Shown here in pieces: positions 52,443-59,977 of a stretch of 64,000 bases of DNA; within the stretch, counting starts at the first letter, position 1; the number at the start of each line of letters is the position of its first letter. The stretch spans positions 20,110-84,109 of the forward strand of contig NZ_JBFTER010000006.1 in NCBI RefSeq assembly GCF_047229345.1, given 5' to 3'. Below the pieces are notes generated by a model. That model was not told the origin of the DNA, searched no databases, and saw only the letters and a list, made by a program, of their open reading frames with translations. This DNA comes from Cellulomonas_A sp047229345. Its GTDB lineage: Bacteria; Actinomycetota; Actinomycetes; Actinomycetales; Cellulomonadaceae. Both the position numbers and the translations under genes were made by a program.

Positions 52443-53479
52443 CACAGGCTCGTCCCCACGGTGCGGCGCGAGATCGCGTTGGCGGACAGGATGAGCGTGA
52501 GCCCGATGAGCGACTCGAACAGGCCGATCGCGGTCGCGTAGCTGAAGTTGCTCGACGAGATGCCGACGCGGAACAGGTACGTCGAGATGACGTCGGCCGT
52601 CGAGTACACGAGGGGGTTGTAGAGCAGCAGGATCTTCTCGAAGCCGACTGCCATGAACGTGCCGATGTTGAGGATCAGCAGCGTGACCATCGTCGGGCGG
52701 ATGCCGGGCAGCGTGACGTGCCACGTCTGCTTCCAGCGGTTCGCGCCGTCGATGCGCGCGGCCTCGTAGAGGTTCTGGTCGACGGTCGTGAGCGCGGCGA
52801 GGTAGAGGATCGTCCCCCAGCCGACGGTCTGCCAGACCTCCGAGCCGATGTACACCGTCCGGAACCACTCCGCCTCCTGCACGAAGTTCACCGGGGAGCC
52901 GCCGACGAGCTCGATGAGCTGGTTGACGGTGCCCCGCAGCGAGAGCAGCTGGAACACCATGCCGACGACGATCACGACCGACATGAAGTGCGGCAGGTAG
53001 GAGACGGTCTGCACGAGCCGCTTGAACCTCGGGGACCGCAGCTCGTTGAGCAGGAGCGCGAGGACGATGGGCAGCGGGAACGCGATCGCGAGGCTCAGCG
53101 CGCCGAGGACCAGCGTGTTCTGGAAGACCTTCCAGAACGTCGGGTCGTTGATGAAGAGCTCGACGTACCGCAGGCCGACCCACTCGTCGCCGAAGATGCT
53201 GCTCCCGGGGCGGAACCGGCGGAACGCGATGACGTTGCCGAGCATCGGCACGTACCGGAACACGAGGAAGAACAGCAGCGGGAGCACGACGAGCGAGTAG
53301 AGCTGCCAGTCGCGGCGCAGGGCCCGGCGCCAGCCGCGTCGGGACGGTCGGGTGCCGCGTGCGGCCGGAGGCCCGGCGACGGTCGCGAGGGCGGCCGCCG
53401 AGCCGGCACTGCCCGCACCGGCGAGCGGGCCTGACGAGCCGCCCGCCGAGCCGGTGACGACAGGGTCGTGGACGGTCAC
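52439..53479 (-). CDS. ABC sugar permease, LplB-like
   Basis: 346 residues. After a ~50-residue Gly/Ala/Pro tail: RDWQLYSLVVLPLLFFLVFRYVPMLGNVIAFRRF, LLLNELRSPRFKRLVQTVSYLPHFMSVVIVVGMV, EAA loop YEAARIDGANRWKQTWHVTLPGIRPTM, and ILLLYNPLVYSTADVISTYLFRVGI, all characteristic of LplB-type permeases. First gene of the operon permease-permease-binding protein-GH39-YesL, transcribed from the promoter at 53551-53579. GTG 53479 is used; a downstream start within the low-complexity tail cannot be excluded. Confidence 0.92.
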   Translation of the reverse strand: MTVHDPVVTGSAGGSSGPLAGAGSAGSAAALATVAGPPAARGTRPSRRGWRRALRRDWQLYSLVVLPLLFFLVFRYVPMLGNVIAFRRFRPGSSIFGDEWVGLRYVELFINDPTFWKVFQNTLVLGALSLAIAFPLPIVLALLLNELRSPRFKRLVQTVSYLPHFMSVVIVVGMVFQLLSLRGTVNQLIELVGGSPVNFVQEAEWFRTVYIGSEVWQTVGWGTILYLAALTTVDQNLYEAARIDGANRWKQTWHVTLPGIRPTMVTLLILNIGTFMAVGFEKILLLYNPLVYSTADVISTYLFRVGISSSNFSYATAIGLFESLIGLTLILSANAISRRTVGTSLW

Positions 53480-53525
53480 CTCACGGCCCCCTCTCGCCAG
53501 GACAACGCTATCCCGGCATCGAAAC

Positions 53526-53579
53526 TATCGACGTCGGTGTCGATACGTGGACCCTAGGCGACGGGTGAAGTCGGGTCAA
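53526..53579 (-). promoter_or_regulatory. Promoter and operator of the xylo-oligosaccharide ABC operon
   Basis: Minus strand: -35 TTGACC (53579-53574), 17-base spacer, -10 TAGGGT (53556-53551). Just downstream, at the expected start of transcription, is TATCGAC-N6-GTCGATA (53526-53545), a perfect 7-bp inverted repeat. Confidence 0.7.
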
Positions 53580-53809
53580 GGCTGGGCCTTCCGAGGGCAG
53601 TCCTGCCGCACGCCACGCACCCTTTCACCCGCGCGAGTGATAGCGCGCACACTGCCGTGACCTGCATGTATACAACCGCAACTTTCGAAACGAATCGATA
53701 TAGACGAGTCGCGGCTGCGGCACGGCCCCATCGCCGCGCGGAGGCGCCGGGCGGGCCTAGCCGAGCCCCGCCGCCCCCTCGGTGTGACCGGCGGCACCCA
53801 CCCAGATCG

Positions 53810-53851
53810 TTGCCACAGACAACCTTCGTGGTAAAGTTGCTTCCGGCAACT
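53810..53851 (+). promoter_or_regulatory. Promoter and MarR operator of the exporter operon
   Basis: TTGCCA (53810-53815), 16 bases, TAAAGT (53832-53837). AGTTGC-ttccg-GCAACT (53835-53851) overlaps the -10 and runs to the AAGGAGG ribosome site (53852-53858). A weaker GTTG/CAAC pair lies over the -35. Confidence 0.7.
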
Positions 53852-53866
53852 AAGGAGGACGCCACC

Positions 53867-54418
53867 GTGACCGCCAGCTCGTCCCGCACCCTGCTCACCG
53901 CGATCGAGGACCTCGCCCGCGCCCAGCGCGAGACCGGCGCCCTGCTCGCCCGCGAGCTCGACTGCCCCCGCGCCGGGCTCACCCTCGTGCGCGTGCTCCA
54001 CCGGCTCGGTCCGCTGCCCGTCGGCGACCTCGCCGAGCGCCTGCGCATCGACATCTCGGTCGCGAGCCGTCAGGTCAGCGCGCTCGTCGACGCAGGGCTG
54101 GTCCACCGGACCGCGCCCGACGGACCCGGCGCCGACCGGCGCGTGCGCACCGTCGCCCTGACCGCGCGCGGCGCCGAGCTCGCCGCCCGCAGCCGCGCGC
54201 ACCTCGAGGCGCGGGCCGGCGAGGCGTTCGCCGGCTGGACGCCCGACGAGCTCACGGCAGCCGCCGTCCAGCTCCAGAAGATCACCGCCGCGATCCAGTC
54301 GCTGCCCCCGGCCCACCACGTCACCACCCGCGCCGGCACCACCCCGGCCGTCACCACGGCGGCCGTCACCTCAGCACCCGTCACCGCACCCCCCACCCGA
54401 GAGCAGATCCACGCGTGA
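53867..54418 (+). CDS. MarR-family regulator of the MFS exporter
   Basis: 183 residues. Winged HTH LPVGDLAERLRIDISVASRQVSALVDAGLVHRT with wing ADRRVRTVALTARG. The last ~35 residues are a Thr/Ala/Val/Pro repeat tail (TTRAGTTPAVTTAAVTSAPV) unusual for MarR. GTG 53867 has AAGGAGG 8 bases before. The stop overlaps the MFS start (GTGA). Predicted self-repressor through the inverted repeat at 53835-53851, relieved by an exporter substrate. Confidence 0.92.
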   Translation: MTASSSRTLLTAIEDLARAQRETGALLARELDCPRAGLTLVRVLHRLGPLPVGDLAERLRIDISVASRQVSALVDAGLVHRTAPDGPGADRRVRTVALTARGAELAARSRAHLEARAGEAFAGWTPDELTAAAVQLQKITAAIQSLPPAHHVTTRAGTTPAVTTAAVTSAPVTAPPTREQIHA

Positions 54419-56160
54419 GCACACCACCGCAGACCCCCCGCCCCGCCGCCCCCGACGAACAGCGCACCACGACCGCGGTCGCGACCGCCGGGAGCCCGTC
54501 CGCCTCCCCCGCCGCCGCCCCCATGAACCGCCGCGAGGTGCTCGAGGCGCTGTCCGGGATCCTCCTCGGCATGTTCGTCTCGATCCTCGCGACGAGCGTC
54601 GTGTCGTCCTCGCTCCCCCGGATCATCAGCGACCTGTCCGGCACCCAGTCGTCGTTCACCTGGGTCGTCGTCGCGACCCTCCTGACCACCACCATCTCGA
54701 CGCCCATCTGGGGCAAGCTCGCCGACCTCGTCGACCGCAAGCTCCTCGTGCAGCTCGCGCTCGTCGTCTCCGTCGTCGCGTCGGCCCTCGCCGGGCTCTC
54801 GCAGAACGTCGAGACGCTGATCGCGATGCGCGCCCTCCAGGGCATCGGCGCCGGCGGCCTCATGGCGCTCGGCACCGTCCTGATCGCCGACATCCTGTCG
54901 CCGCGCGAGCGCGGCAAGTACATGGGCCTCATGGGCGGCGTCATGGGCGTCGCGATGATCGGCGGGCCGCTGCTCGGCGGTGCGCTGACGGACAGCGTCG
55001 GCTGGCGCTGGAACTTCTTCGTCGGCCTGCCGTTCGCCGTGGCCGCGATCGTCGTCCTCCAGCGCACGCTGCACCTGCCCCGACGTCCCCGTCGCGTCGT
55101 CCGGATCGACTACGCGGGCGCCGCGCTCATCTCCGCCGGCATCGCCGGGCTGCTCCTGTGGGTCACGTTCGCGGGCCAGAACTTCGACTGGCTCTCGTGG
55201 CAGACCGCCGCGATGGTCGGCGGCTCGGTCGTCGCGCTCGTCGCCGCGGTGTTCGTCGAGCAGCGCGCCGCAGAACCGATCATCCCGCTGCACCTGTTCC
55301 GCAACCGCACGCTCGTCCTCGCGGTCGTCGCGAGCGTCGCCGTCGGTGTCGCGCTGTTCGGCACCTCGGTGTTCCTCAGCCAGTACATGCAGGTCGCCCG
55401 CGGCCGCACGCCCACCGAGTCCGGTCTGCTCACCATCCCGATGATCGTCGGGCAGCTCGTCACCTCGACCATCGGCGGGCGCCTCGTGACCCGCACGGGC
55501 CGCTACAAGACGATCATGACCGTCGGTGCCGTCGTGCTCGGCGCGGGCCTGGCCCTCATGGGGACCATCCACTACGACACGAGCTTCGTCGCCGTGAGCG
55601 CCTGGATGTTCCTGCTCGGCGCGGGCGTCGGCCTGCTCATGCAGAACCTCGTGCTCGCCGCGCAGAACACCCTCGACGTCCGCGAGGTCGGCTCGGGCAC
55701 GTCCACCGTCGCGTTCTTCCGGACGCTCGGCGGCACCGTCGGGGTCTCCGCACTCGGTGCGGTGCTCGCCAACCACGTCACGACCCGCATCTCCGACGGG
55801 CTCGCGGCGCTCGGCGTCGACACGAGCGCGCTCGCGGGCGGCACCAGCGCGGTGCCCGACGTCGGCACCCTCCCCGGTCCGGTCCGCACCGTGGTCGAGT
55901 CCGCCTACGGCGACTCCGTCGCGGACCTGTTCCTGTACTGCGTGCCGCTCGCGGTCGTCGCGCTCGTCGCGGTGCTGCTGCTCACGGAGGTGCCGCTCGG
56001 CCGGCGCTCGGGCCTCGAGCAGCTCGCCGCGCAGCAGGCGGGCGCCGAGGACGCCGCGGGCACCGCGTCGACCGAGCCCGGGCAGGAGCTCGCGGCGCGG
56101 TCCACGGCCGACGCCTCGGACGCGGACGGCGCCCGCGAGACGGTGCGCTCGGGCGCGTGA
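54415..56160 (+). CDS. DHA2-family MFS multidrug exporter (14 helices)
   Basis: 581 residues. After a ~40-residue Pro/Ala tail, fourteen membrane helices with DHA2 motifs: GKLADLVDRKLLVQLAL (motif A), RALQGIGAGGLMALGTVLIADI (motif B) and GLMGGVMGVAMIGGPLLGGALTDSVGWRWNFFV (motif C, antiporter). The C-terminal ~60 residues are hydrophilic. Proton-driven export of drugs or secondary metabolites at the cytoplasmic membrane. Co-translated with MarR and followed by a strong terminator. Confidence 0.93.
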   Translation: MSTPPQTPRPAAPDEQRTTTAVATAGSPSASPAAAPMNRREVLEALSGILLGMFVSILATSVVSSSLPRIISDLSGTQSSFTWVVVATLLTTTISTPIWGKLADLVDRKLLVQLALVVSVVASALAGLSQNVETLIAMRALQGIGAGGLMALGTVLIADILSPRERGKYMGLMGGVMGVAMIGGPLLGGALTDSVGWRWNFFVGLPFAVAAIVVLQRTLHLPRRPRRVVRIDYAGAALISAGIAGLLLWVTFAGQNFDWLSWQTAAMVGGSVVALVAAVFVEQRAAEPIIPLHLFRNRTLVLAVVASVAVGVALFGTSVFLSQYMQVARGRTPTESGLLTIPMIVGQLVTSTIGGRLVTRTGRYKTIMTVGAVVLGAGLALMGTIHYDTSFVAVSAWMFLLGAGVGLLMQNLVLAAQNTLDVREVGSGTSTVAFFRTLGGTVGVSALGAVLANHVTTRISDGLAALGVDTSALAGGTSAVPDVGTLPGPVRTVVESAYGDSVADLFLYCVPLAVVALVAVLLLTEVPLGRRSGLEQLAAQQAGAEDAAGTASTEPGQELAARSTADASDADGARETVRSGA

Positions 56161-56168
56161 CGTCCCCC

Positions 56169-56204
56169 AGGGCCGGTCGCGGGCAGGTGCCCGCGGCCGG
56201 CCCT
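56169..56204 (+). terminator. Terminator of the MarR-MFS operon
   Basis: 16-bp stem with one G-U pair: AGGGCCGGTCGCGGGC (56169-56184), loop AGGT, complement 56189-56204; 8 bases after the MFS stop. Confidence 0.8.
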
Positions 56205-56263
56205 CGTCGTCGCCCGGGCGGACGGGCCGCGCCGGGTGCGGCGGCGTCCGTCAGGATGGTCCC

Positions 56264-56749
56264 GTGAGCACCTCGGCACCGACCCCCGGCGGGACCAGCG
56301 GCGACGCGCTGCAGCACGTCGAGCACGAGCTCGGCCTCCTGCTGCGGCGCGCACGCGCCAGCTCGGCACGCATGGCGGCGCGGGTGCACCCCGACCTCGA
56401 GCCTGCGGCCTACCCCCTGCTCGCGCACATCGCCCAGAACCCCGACGTCCGGGCCCGCGAGATCGCCGCGCACATCGGGGTCGGCAAGGGCACGATGTCG
56501 CGCCAGCTCGCCCGGCTCGAGGAGCTCGCGCTCGTGGAGCGCCGCCCGGACCCCGAGGACTCGCGCGGCCAGCTCATCCGCCTCACCCCCGAGGGGCTGC
56601 GCCGCGTCGAGGGCGCCAAGGTCGCGCGGCGACAGTTCTTCGGGGCCGCCCTGGGTGCGTGGACGGACGACGAGATCGGGAACCTGGCCGACCAGCTCGC
56701 ACGGCTCAACGCCGACCTGGAGGCCGCGGCCCGCCGCCGCACGGACTGA
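56264..56749 (+). CDS. MarR-family transcriptional regulator
   Basis: 161 residues: HVEHELGLLLRRARASSARMAARVHPDLEPAAYPLLAHIAQN, HTH VRAREIAAHIGVGKGTMSRQLARLEELALVERR, wing PEDSRGQLIRLTPEGLRRV. GTG 56264 comes six bases after CAGGAT (56252-56257), no ribosome site, so a leaderless transcript is likely. It is separated from the upstream exporter by a strong terminator; its target is not obvious, and no palindrome in its short upstream region stands out. Confidence 0.92.
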   Translation: MSTSAPTPGGTSGDALQHVEHELGLLLRRARASSARMAARVHPDLEPAAYPLLAHIAQNPDVRAREIAAHIGVGKGTMSRQLARLEELALVERRPDPEDSRGQLIRLTPEGLRRVEGAKVARRQFFGAALGAWTDDEIGNLADQLARLNADLEAAARRRTD

Positions 56750-56792
56750 GGCCCGCGCCCGTCCCCGTCCGTCGGTCCGGCGGTCGGTGCGG

Positions 56793-57575
56793 TCAGCGCT
56801 GCCAGGTGGTGCGCTGGCGGGCGATCGCCGTGACGGCGTCGACCCGGGGCGCCTCGAGGCGCTCGGGCAGGCCGCGGAAGATGCCGGGCACGTCGTGCCG
56901 GGCGACGACGAGCGGCTCGTCGGGCTGCTCGTCCGGGTGCAGGTCGAGCACGCCCTGCAGCACGAGCACGCCGCGGACGCGCAGCTGCGACCCGACCGCC
57001 GAGCGCAGCAGCCCCTGGACCCGCGCGGCCTCGAGCCGGGCGTCGCGCAGGTACGGCACGGGGCGCCCGTCGAGCTCGATCGAGCGGCCCTCGACGCGGA
57101 CCCGCCTCCCGGGGTGCGCACGCTCGGTCACGGTGAAGATGCCACCCGGGCCGAGCAGCAGGTGGTCGACCACCGTGCCCTGGCGTCCGAGCGGCACGCC
57201 GTGCACCACCTGCCAGCCCTCCTGCGTGAGCCGGTCGAGGCGCGTGCGGACCGACCCGCCGCGCTCGCGCCGGGCGTGCTCCGCCGCGCTGCCGGTCCCC
57301 TCGGCCAGGGGGCCGTCGAGCGCGTCCAGCGTGCCGAGCCGCTTGTCGAGCGTGAGCGGGAGCACGAGCTCGGTGACGTCCGCGCGCAGGTACGCCTGCG
57401 CCGCGCGGCGCACGCCGGCCTCCGCCGCGGGCTGGTCGATGATGACCTCGCCCGACTGCAGGTCGACGCAGCCGAGCCGCGCCCCGGACTCGCCCGTGAC
57501 GTACAGGCGGTCGGCGCCGTACCGGCGCCACCGTCGCACGATCAGGGCCTCGTCCACGTGAACCATTATCGGCAT
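56793..57575 (-). CDS. NERD-domain (nuclease-related) protein
   Basis: 260 residues. N-terminal ~75 residues form a small strand-rich region (MVHVDEALIVRRWRRYGADRLYV ... SGEVIIDQP), then a NERD domain: VRTRLDRLTQEGWQVVHGVPLGRQGTVVDHLLLGPGGIFTVTER, VRVEGRSIELDGRPVPYLRDARLEAARVQGLL, RGVLVLQGVLD and a C-terminal RLEAPRVDAVTAIARQRTTW. NERD domains are related to restriction-endonuclease-like folds, but nuclease activity is not shown for most. Cytoplasmic. ATG 57575 has AGAGGGG six bases upstream. Divergent from the phosphatase gene across a region of tandem repeats. Confidence 0.85.
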   Translation of the reverse strand: MPIMVHVDEALIVRRWRRYGADRLYVTGESGARLGCVDLQSGEVIIDQPAAEAGVRRAAQAYLRADVTELVLPLTLDKRLGTLDALDGPLAEGTGSAAEHARRERGGSVRTRLDRLTQEGWQVVHGVPLGRQGTVVDHLLLGPGGIFTVTERAHPGRRVRVEGRSIELDGRPVPYLRDARLEAARVQGLLRSAVGSQLRVRGVLVLQGVLDLHPDEQPDEPLVVARHDVPGIFRGLPERLEAPRVDAVTAIARQRTTWQR

Positions 57576-57651
57576 CCGCGGCCCCTCTCTGAACCCGCTT
57601 CCCGAACGCGTGACGCCTCGTCGCGCATGCGGACGGCGTGTCGTCCCCCGA

Positions 57652-57760
57652 GCGGACGTGTCGCGGCCGTCGCCACCCCGGGCGGACCTGTGGGGGCCGT
57701 CACGACCCCGGGCGGACGTGTCGCGCCGTCGCCACCCCGGGCGGACGTGTCGCGGCTCCC
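57652..57760. repeat. Tandem 30-bp repeat between divergent genes
   Basis: Units start GCGGACGTGTCGCGGCCGTC (57652-57681), a diverged copy 57682-57711, a 29-base copy 57712-57740 and a partial copy from 57741; a degenerate piece precedes at 57629. No spacers, so not a CRISPR. It lies in the NERD/phosphatase promoter gap. Confidence 0.8.
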
Positions 57761-57797
57761 GGGCGAGCCTCGTGCCCCTCACGGGGAAGATGGGGAC

Positions 57798-58589
57798 ATG
57801 CGCCTCCTCCTCGTCCGCCACGGCCAGACGTCCTCGAACGTCGGCCGCAACCTCGACACCGCCGAGCCGGGCGCGGATCTCACCCCGCTCGGCGAGCGCC
57901 AGGCCCGGGCACTGCCCGCCGTGCTCGCGGGCGAGGGGATCGGCGCGATCTACGTCTCGAACCTCGTGCGGACCCAGCAGACCGCGGCGCCGCTCGCCCG
58001 CGCGCTCGGCCTCGACGTGCACGTCCGCCCGGGGCTGCGCGAGATCTCCGCAGGGTCGCTCGAGATGGCCGACGACCTGCCGTCGATCCGGCTCTACGTC
58101 GACACGATGCTGCGGTGGGCCGCCGGCGACCTGGACGCCCGGCTGCCCGGCGGGGAGTCCGGGGCGGCGACGCTGAGCCGGTTCGACCGCGTCGTCGAGG
58201 AGGCCGCCGCCACGTCCGACGTCGCGGTCCTCGTGAGCCACGGGGCGATGATCCGCGCGTGGGCCGGGGCCCGCTGCGAGGAGGTGACGGTCGAGCTCGC
58301 GGCCGAGAACCCGCTCTCGAACACCGGTGCCGTGCTGCTCAGCGGCACGCCGGGGCGGTGGCGGCTCGACGAGTGGCACGCCGAGGCGCTCGGCGGCGCG
58401 CTCGTCGACGACCCGGCGCACGACGGACCGGCGGGCGAGCCGGTCCCGGTCGACGCGGCCGCGCCGGGCTCTGGTGCGCAGGGCGGCGCGGGCGGGCCGG
58501 GCCCCGGCGCGCACGGGGGCGCGGGCGTGCAGCGCGCGGACGGGCAGGACGCGGGTGCGGCTCGTGGGCGACCCGCGGCGCGTGGGTAG
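57798..58589 (+). CDS. Histidine phosphatase-family protein
   Basis: 263 residues. Catalytic RHG in LLLVRHGQTSSNVGRN, then LTPLGERQARALPAVL, SNLVRTQQTAAPLA, REISAGSLEM and second His in VLVSHGAMIRAWAG. Residues after ~215 are a Gly/Ala/Pro-rich tail (PGSGAQGGAGGPGPGAHGG). Acts on an unknown small phosphate ester in the cytoplasm. ATG 57798 is six bases after GAAGAT (57786-57791). The tail overlaps the start of the kinase gene. Confidence 0.9.
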   Translation: MRLLLVRHGQTSSNVGRNLDTAEPGADLTPLGERQARALPAVLAGEGIGAIYVSNLVRTQQTAAPLARALGLDVHVRPGLREISAGSLEMADDLPSIRLYVDTMLRWAAGDLDARLPGGESGAATLSRFDRVVEEAAATSDVAVLVSHGAMIRAWAGARCEEVTVELAAENPLSNTGAVLLSGTPGRWRLDEWHAEALGGALVDDPAHDGPAGEPVPVDAAAPGSGAQGGAGGPGPGAHGGAGVQRADGQDAGAARGRPAARG

Positions 58590-59274
58590 CGCTCCGGCGC
58601 ACGCCGGAACCTGCGGTGACGGGCTCGACGAGGTCGTCCGCCGCCTCCGTGCCGCGGTGCCGGACCGCGGCAGGGCGCTCGTCGCGGTCGACGGGATCGG
58701 CGGCAGCGGCAAGAGCACGTTCGCGGCGGCCCTCGCGCAGCGCGTCGACGACCGGCCGGTCCTCGTGCTGCACGCCGACGACTTCCTGCACCCGTCCGCG
58801 ACCCGGCACGCGCGCGGGCGGCTCTCGCCCGAGGGGTTCTGGCTCGACGCGTACGACTACGGCGCGCTGACCGGCTGGGCGCTCACCCCGCTGGGGGCGG
58901 GCGGCGACGGGCTCTACCGCACGCACGCGCTGGACCACCTGGCCGACCGCGCCGTCCGGCCGGACCCGGTGCAGGCACCCGCCGACGCGCTCGTGGTCGT
59001 CGAGGGCACGTTCCTGCACCGCGACGAGCTCGTGGGGTCCTGGGACTTCTCGGTGTACCTCGACGTGCCGTTCGCGGTGGGACACGGCCGCCTCGCGCTG
59101 CGCGACGGGATCGACCCGGACCCGGAGCGCGGTCCGCTGCGCCGGTACACCGGTGCGCAGCGCCTGTACCTCGACGCCGCCGCGCCGTGGGAGCGCGCCT
59201 CGGTCGTCCTCGACACGACCGACGCCGCGCACCCGCGGATCATCGACGCGTCGGCGGCCGCGGCCGCACGTTGA
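58582..59274 (+). CDS. Uridine kinase-like P-loop protein
   Basis: About 230 residues. Walker A VAVDGIGGSGKSTFAAAL, then VLHADDFLHPSATRHARGRLSPEGFWLDAYDY, ALVVVEGTFLHRDELVGSWDFSVYLDVPF and RRYTGAQRLYL, the pattern of uridine kinase/phosphoribulokinase-like proteins in actinobacteria. It phosphorylates a nucleoside or similar small molecule. The start is uncertain: GTG 58582 is proposed, overlapping the phosphatase end by 8 bases; GTG 58564 and 58555 are in frame. Probably co-transcribed with the phosphatase. Confidence 0.83.
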   Translation: MGSAPAHAGTCGDGLDEVVRRLRAAVPDRGRALVAVDGIGGSGKSTFAAALAQRVDDRPVLVLHADDFLHPSATRHARGRLSPEGFWLDAYDYGALTGWALTPLGAGGDGLYRTHALDHLADRAVRPDPVQAPADALVVVEGTFLHRDELVGSWDFSVYLDVPFAVGHGRLALRDGIDPDPERGPLRRYTGAQRLYLDAAAPWERASVVLDTTDAAHPRIIDASAAAAAR

Positions 59275-59327
59275 GGCGCGGGAGCGGAGCGCGGCCTCGC
59301 CACCGCCCGGGTCCGGGTTGCGGTCCT

Positions 59328-59351
59328 GTGGCGGTGGCGGTGGCGGTGGCG
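59328..59351. repeat. Four perfect GTGGCG units
   Basis: A 6-bp microsatellite in the gap between the kinase and msrB. Slippage-prone but outside any gene. Confidence 0.8.
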
Positions 59352-59395
59352 GTCGAGACCAGCAGCGTGTGGGCGGCGTGCACGCCCCGGCGCGA

Positions 59396-59428
59396 CGACG
59401 GCCCCCCGCGCGGTGCAGGGGGCCGTCG
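59396..59428. terminator. Bidirectional terminator hairpin
   Basis: CGACGGCCCCC (59396-59406) and GGGGGCCGTCG (59418-59428), perfect 11-bp stem, loop 11, between convergent kinase and msrB genes. Confidence 0.8.
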
Positions 59429-59438
59429 GCGGCGGTCG

Positions 59439-59882
59439 TCAGGCCTGGCCCTCCGGGCCTGCCGGCTCGAACGTCAGGCTCACCGAGTTCATGCAGAACC
59501 GGTCGCCCGTCGGGGTCTGCGGCGCGTCGTCGAACACGTGCCCCAGGTGCGAGCCGCAGCGTGAGCAGCGGACCTCGGTGCGCACCATCCCGAGCGTGCG
59601 GTCGGTGAGCAGCTCGACCCGGTCGCCCGCGAGCGGCGAGAAGAAGCTCGGCCACCCGCAGTGCGAGTCGAACTTGGTGTCGGAGCGGAACAGCTCCTGG
59701 CCGCAGCCGCGACAGCGGTAGACGCCCTCGCGCTTCTCGTCGAGCAGCTCACCCGTCCAGGGGCGCTCGGTCCCGGCGCGGCGCAGCACCGCGAACTCCT
59801 GCGGCTGGAGCAGCAGCTGCCACTCGTCGTCGCTCCTGCTGACCTCGTAGCGGCTCGTGCCGTCGGTCGGCGTGCTCGTCAT
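59439..59882 (-). CDS. msrB: Peptide-methionine (R)-S-oxide reductase MsrB
   Basis: 147 residues. Two zinc-binding CxxC pairs (YRCRGCGQELF and VRCSRCGSHLGHVFDD), the HCGWPSFFSP substrate loop, and catalytic Cys in DRFCMNSVSLTF. Reduces methionine-R-sulfoxide in proteins using thioredoxin. Cytoplasmic. ATG 59882 has GAGGAGG upstream. Stand-alone gene bounded by a hairpin. Confidence 0.95.
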   Translation of the reverse strand: MTSTPTDGTSRYEVSRSDDEWQLLLQPQEFAVLRRAGTERPWTGELLDEKREGVYRCRGCGQELFRSDTKFDSHCGWPSFFSPLAGDRVELLTDRTLGMVRTEVRCSRCGSHLGHVFDDAPQTPTGDRFCMNSVSLTFEPAGPEGQA

Positions 59883-59977
59883 GCGCCCTCCTCGTCGTCG
59901 CGGGGTTCACCCGTCGACCTGCACAACACCACACCGCGGCGATCTGTGCCCGCGCGTCGCGGACCGGTGAGCCGGCC

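Larger units (their letters stand above)
53480..53866. other. Divergent control region between ABC operon and MarR-MFS operon
   Basis: 387 bases without a gene. Besides the promoters at each end it holds an AT-rich island (about 53662-53705) with the palindromes TGTATACA (53667-53674) and TTTCGAAA (53683-53690). TCGAAAC-ga-ATCGAT (53685-53699) echoes TCGAAAC-t-ATCGA (53519-53531) beyond the ABC promoter. Confidence 0.6.

Noticed and set aside
57652..57760. CRISPR array
   Set aside because: Repeat units are contiguous without spacers and no cas gene is near.
59328..59351. Phase-variable repeat controlling a gene
   Set aside because: The GTGGCG tract lies between convergent gene ends, outside coding and promoter sequence.
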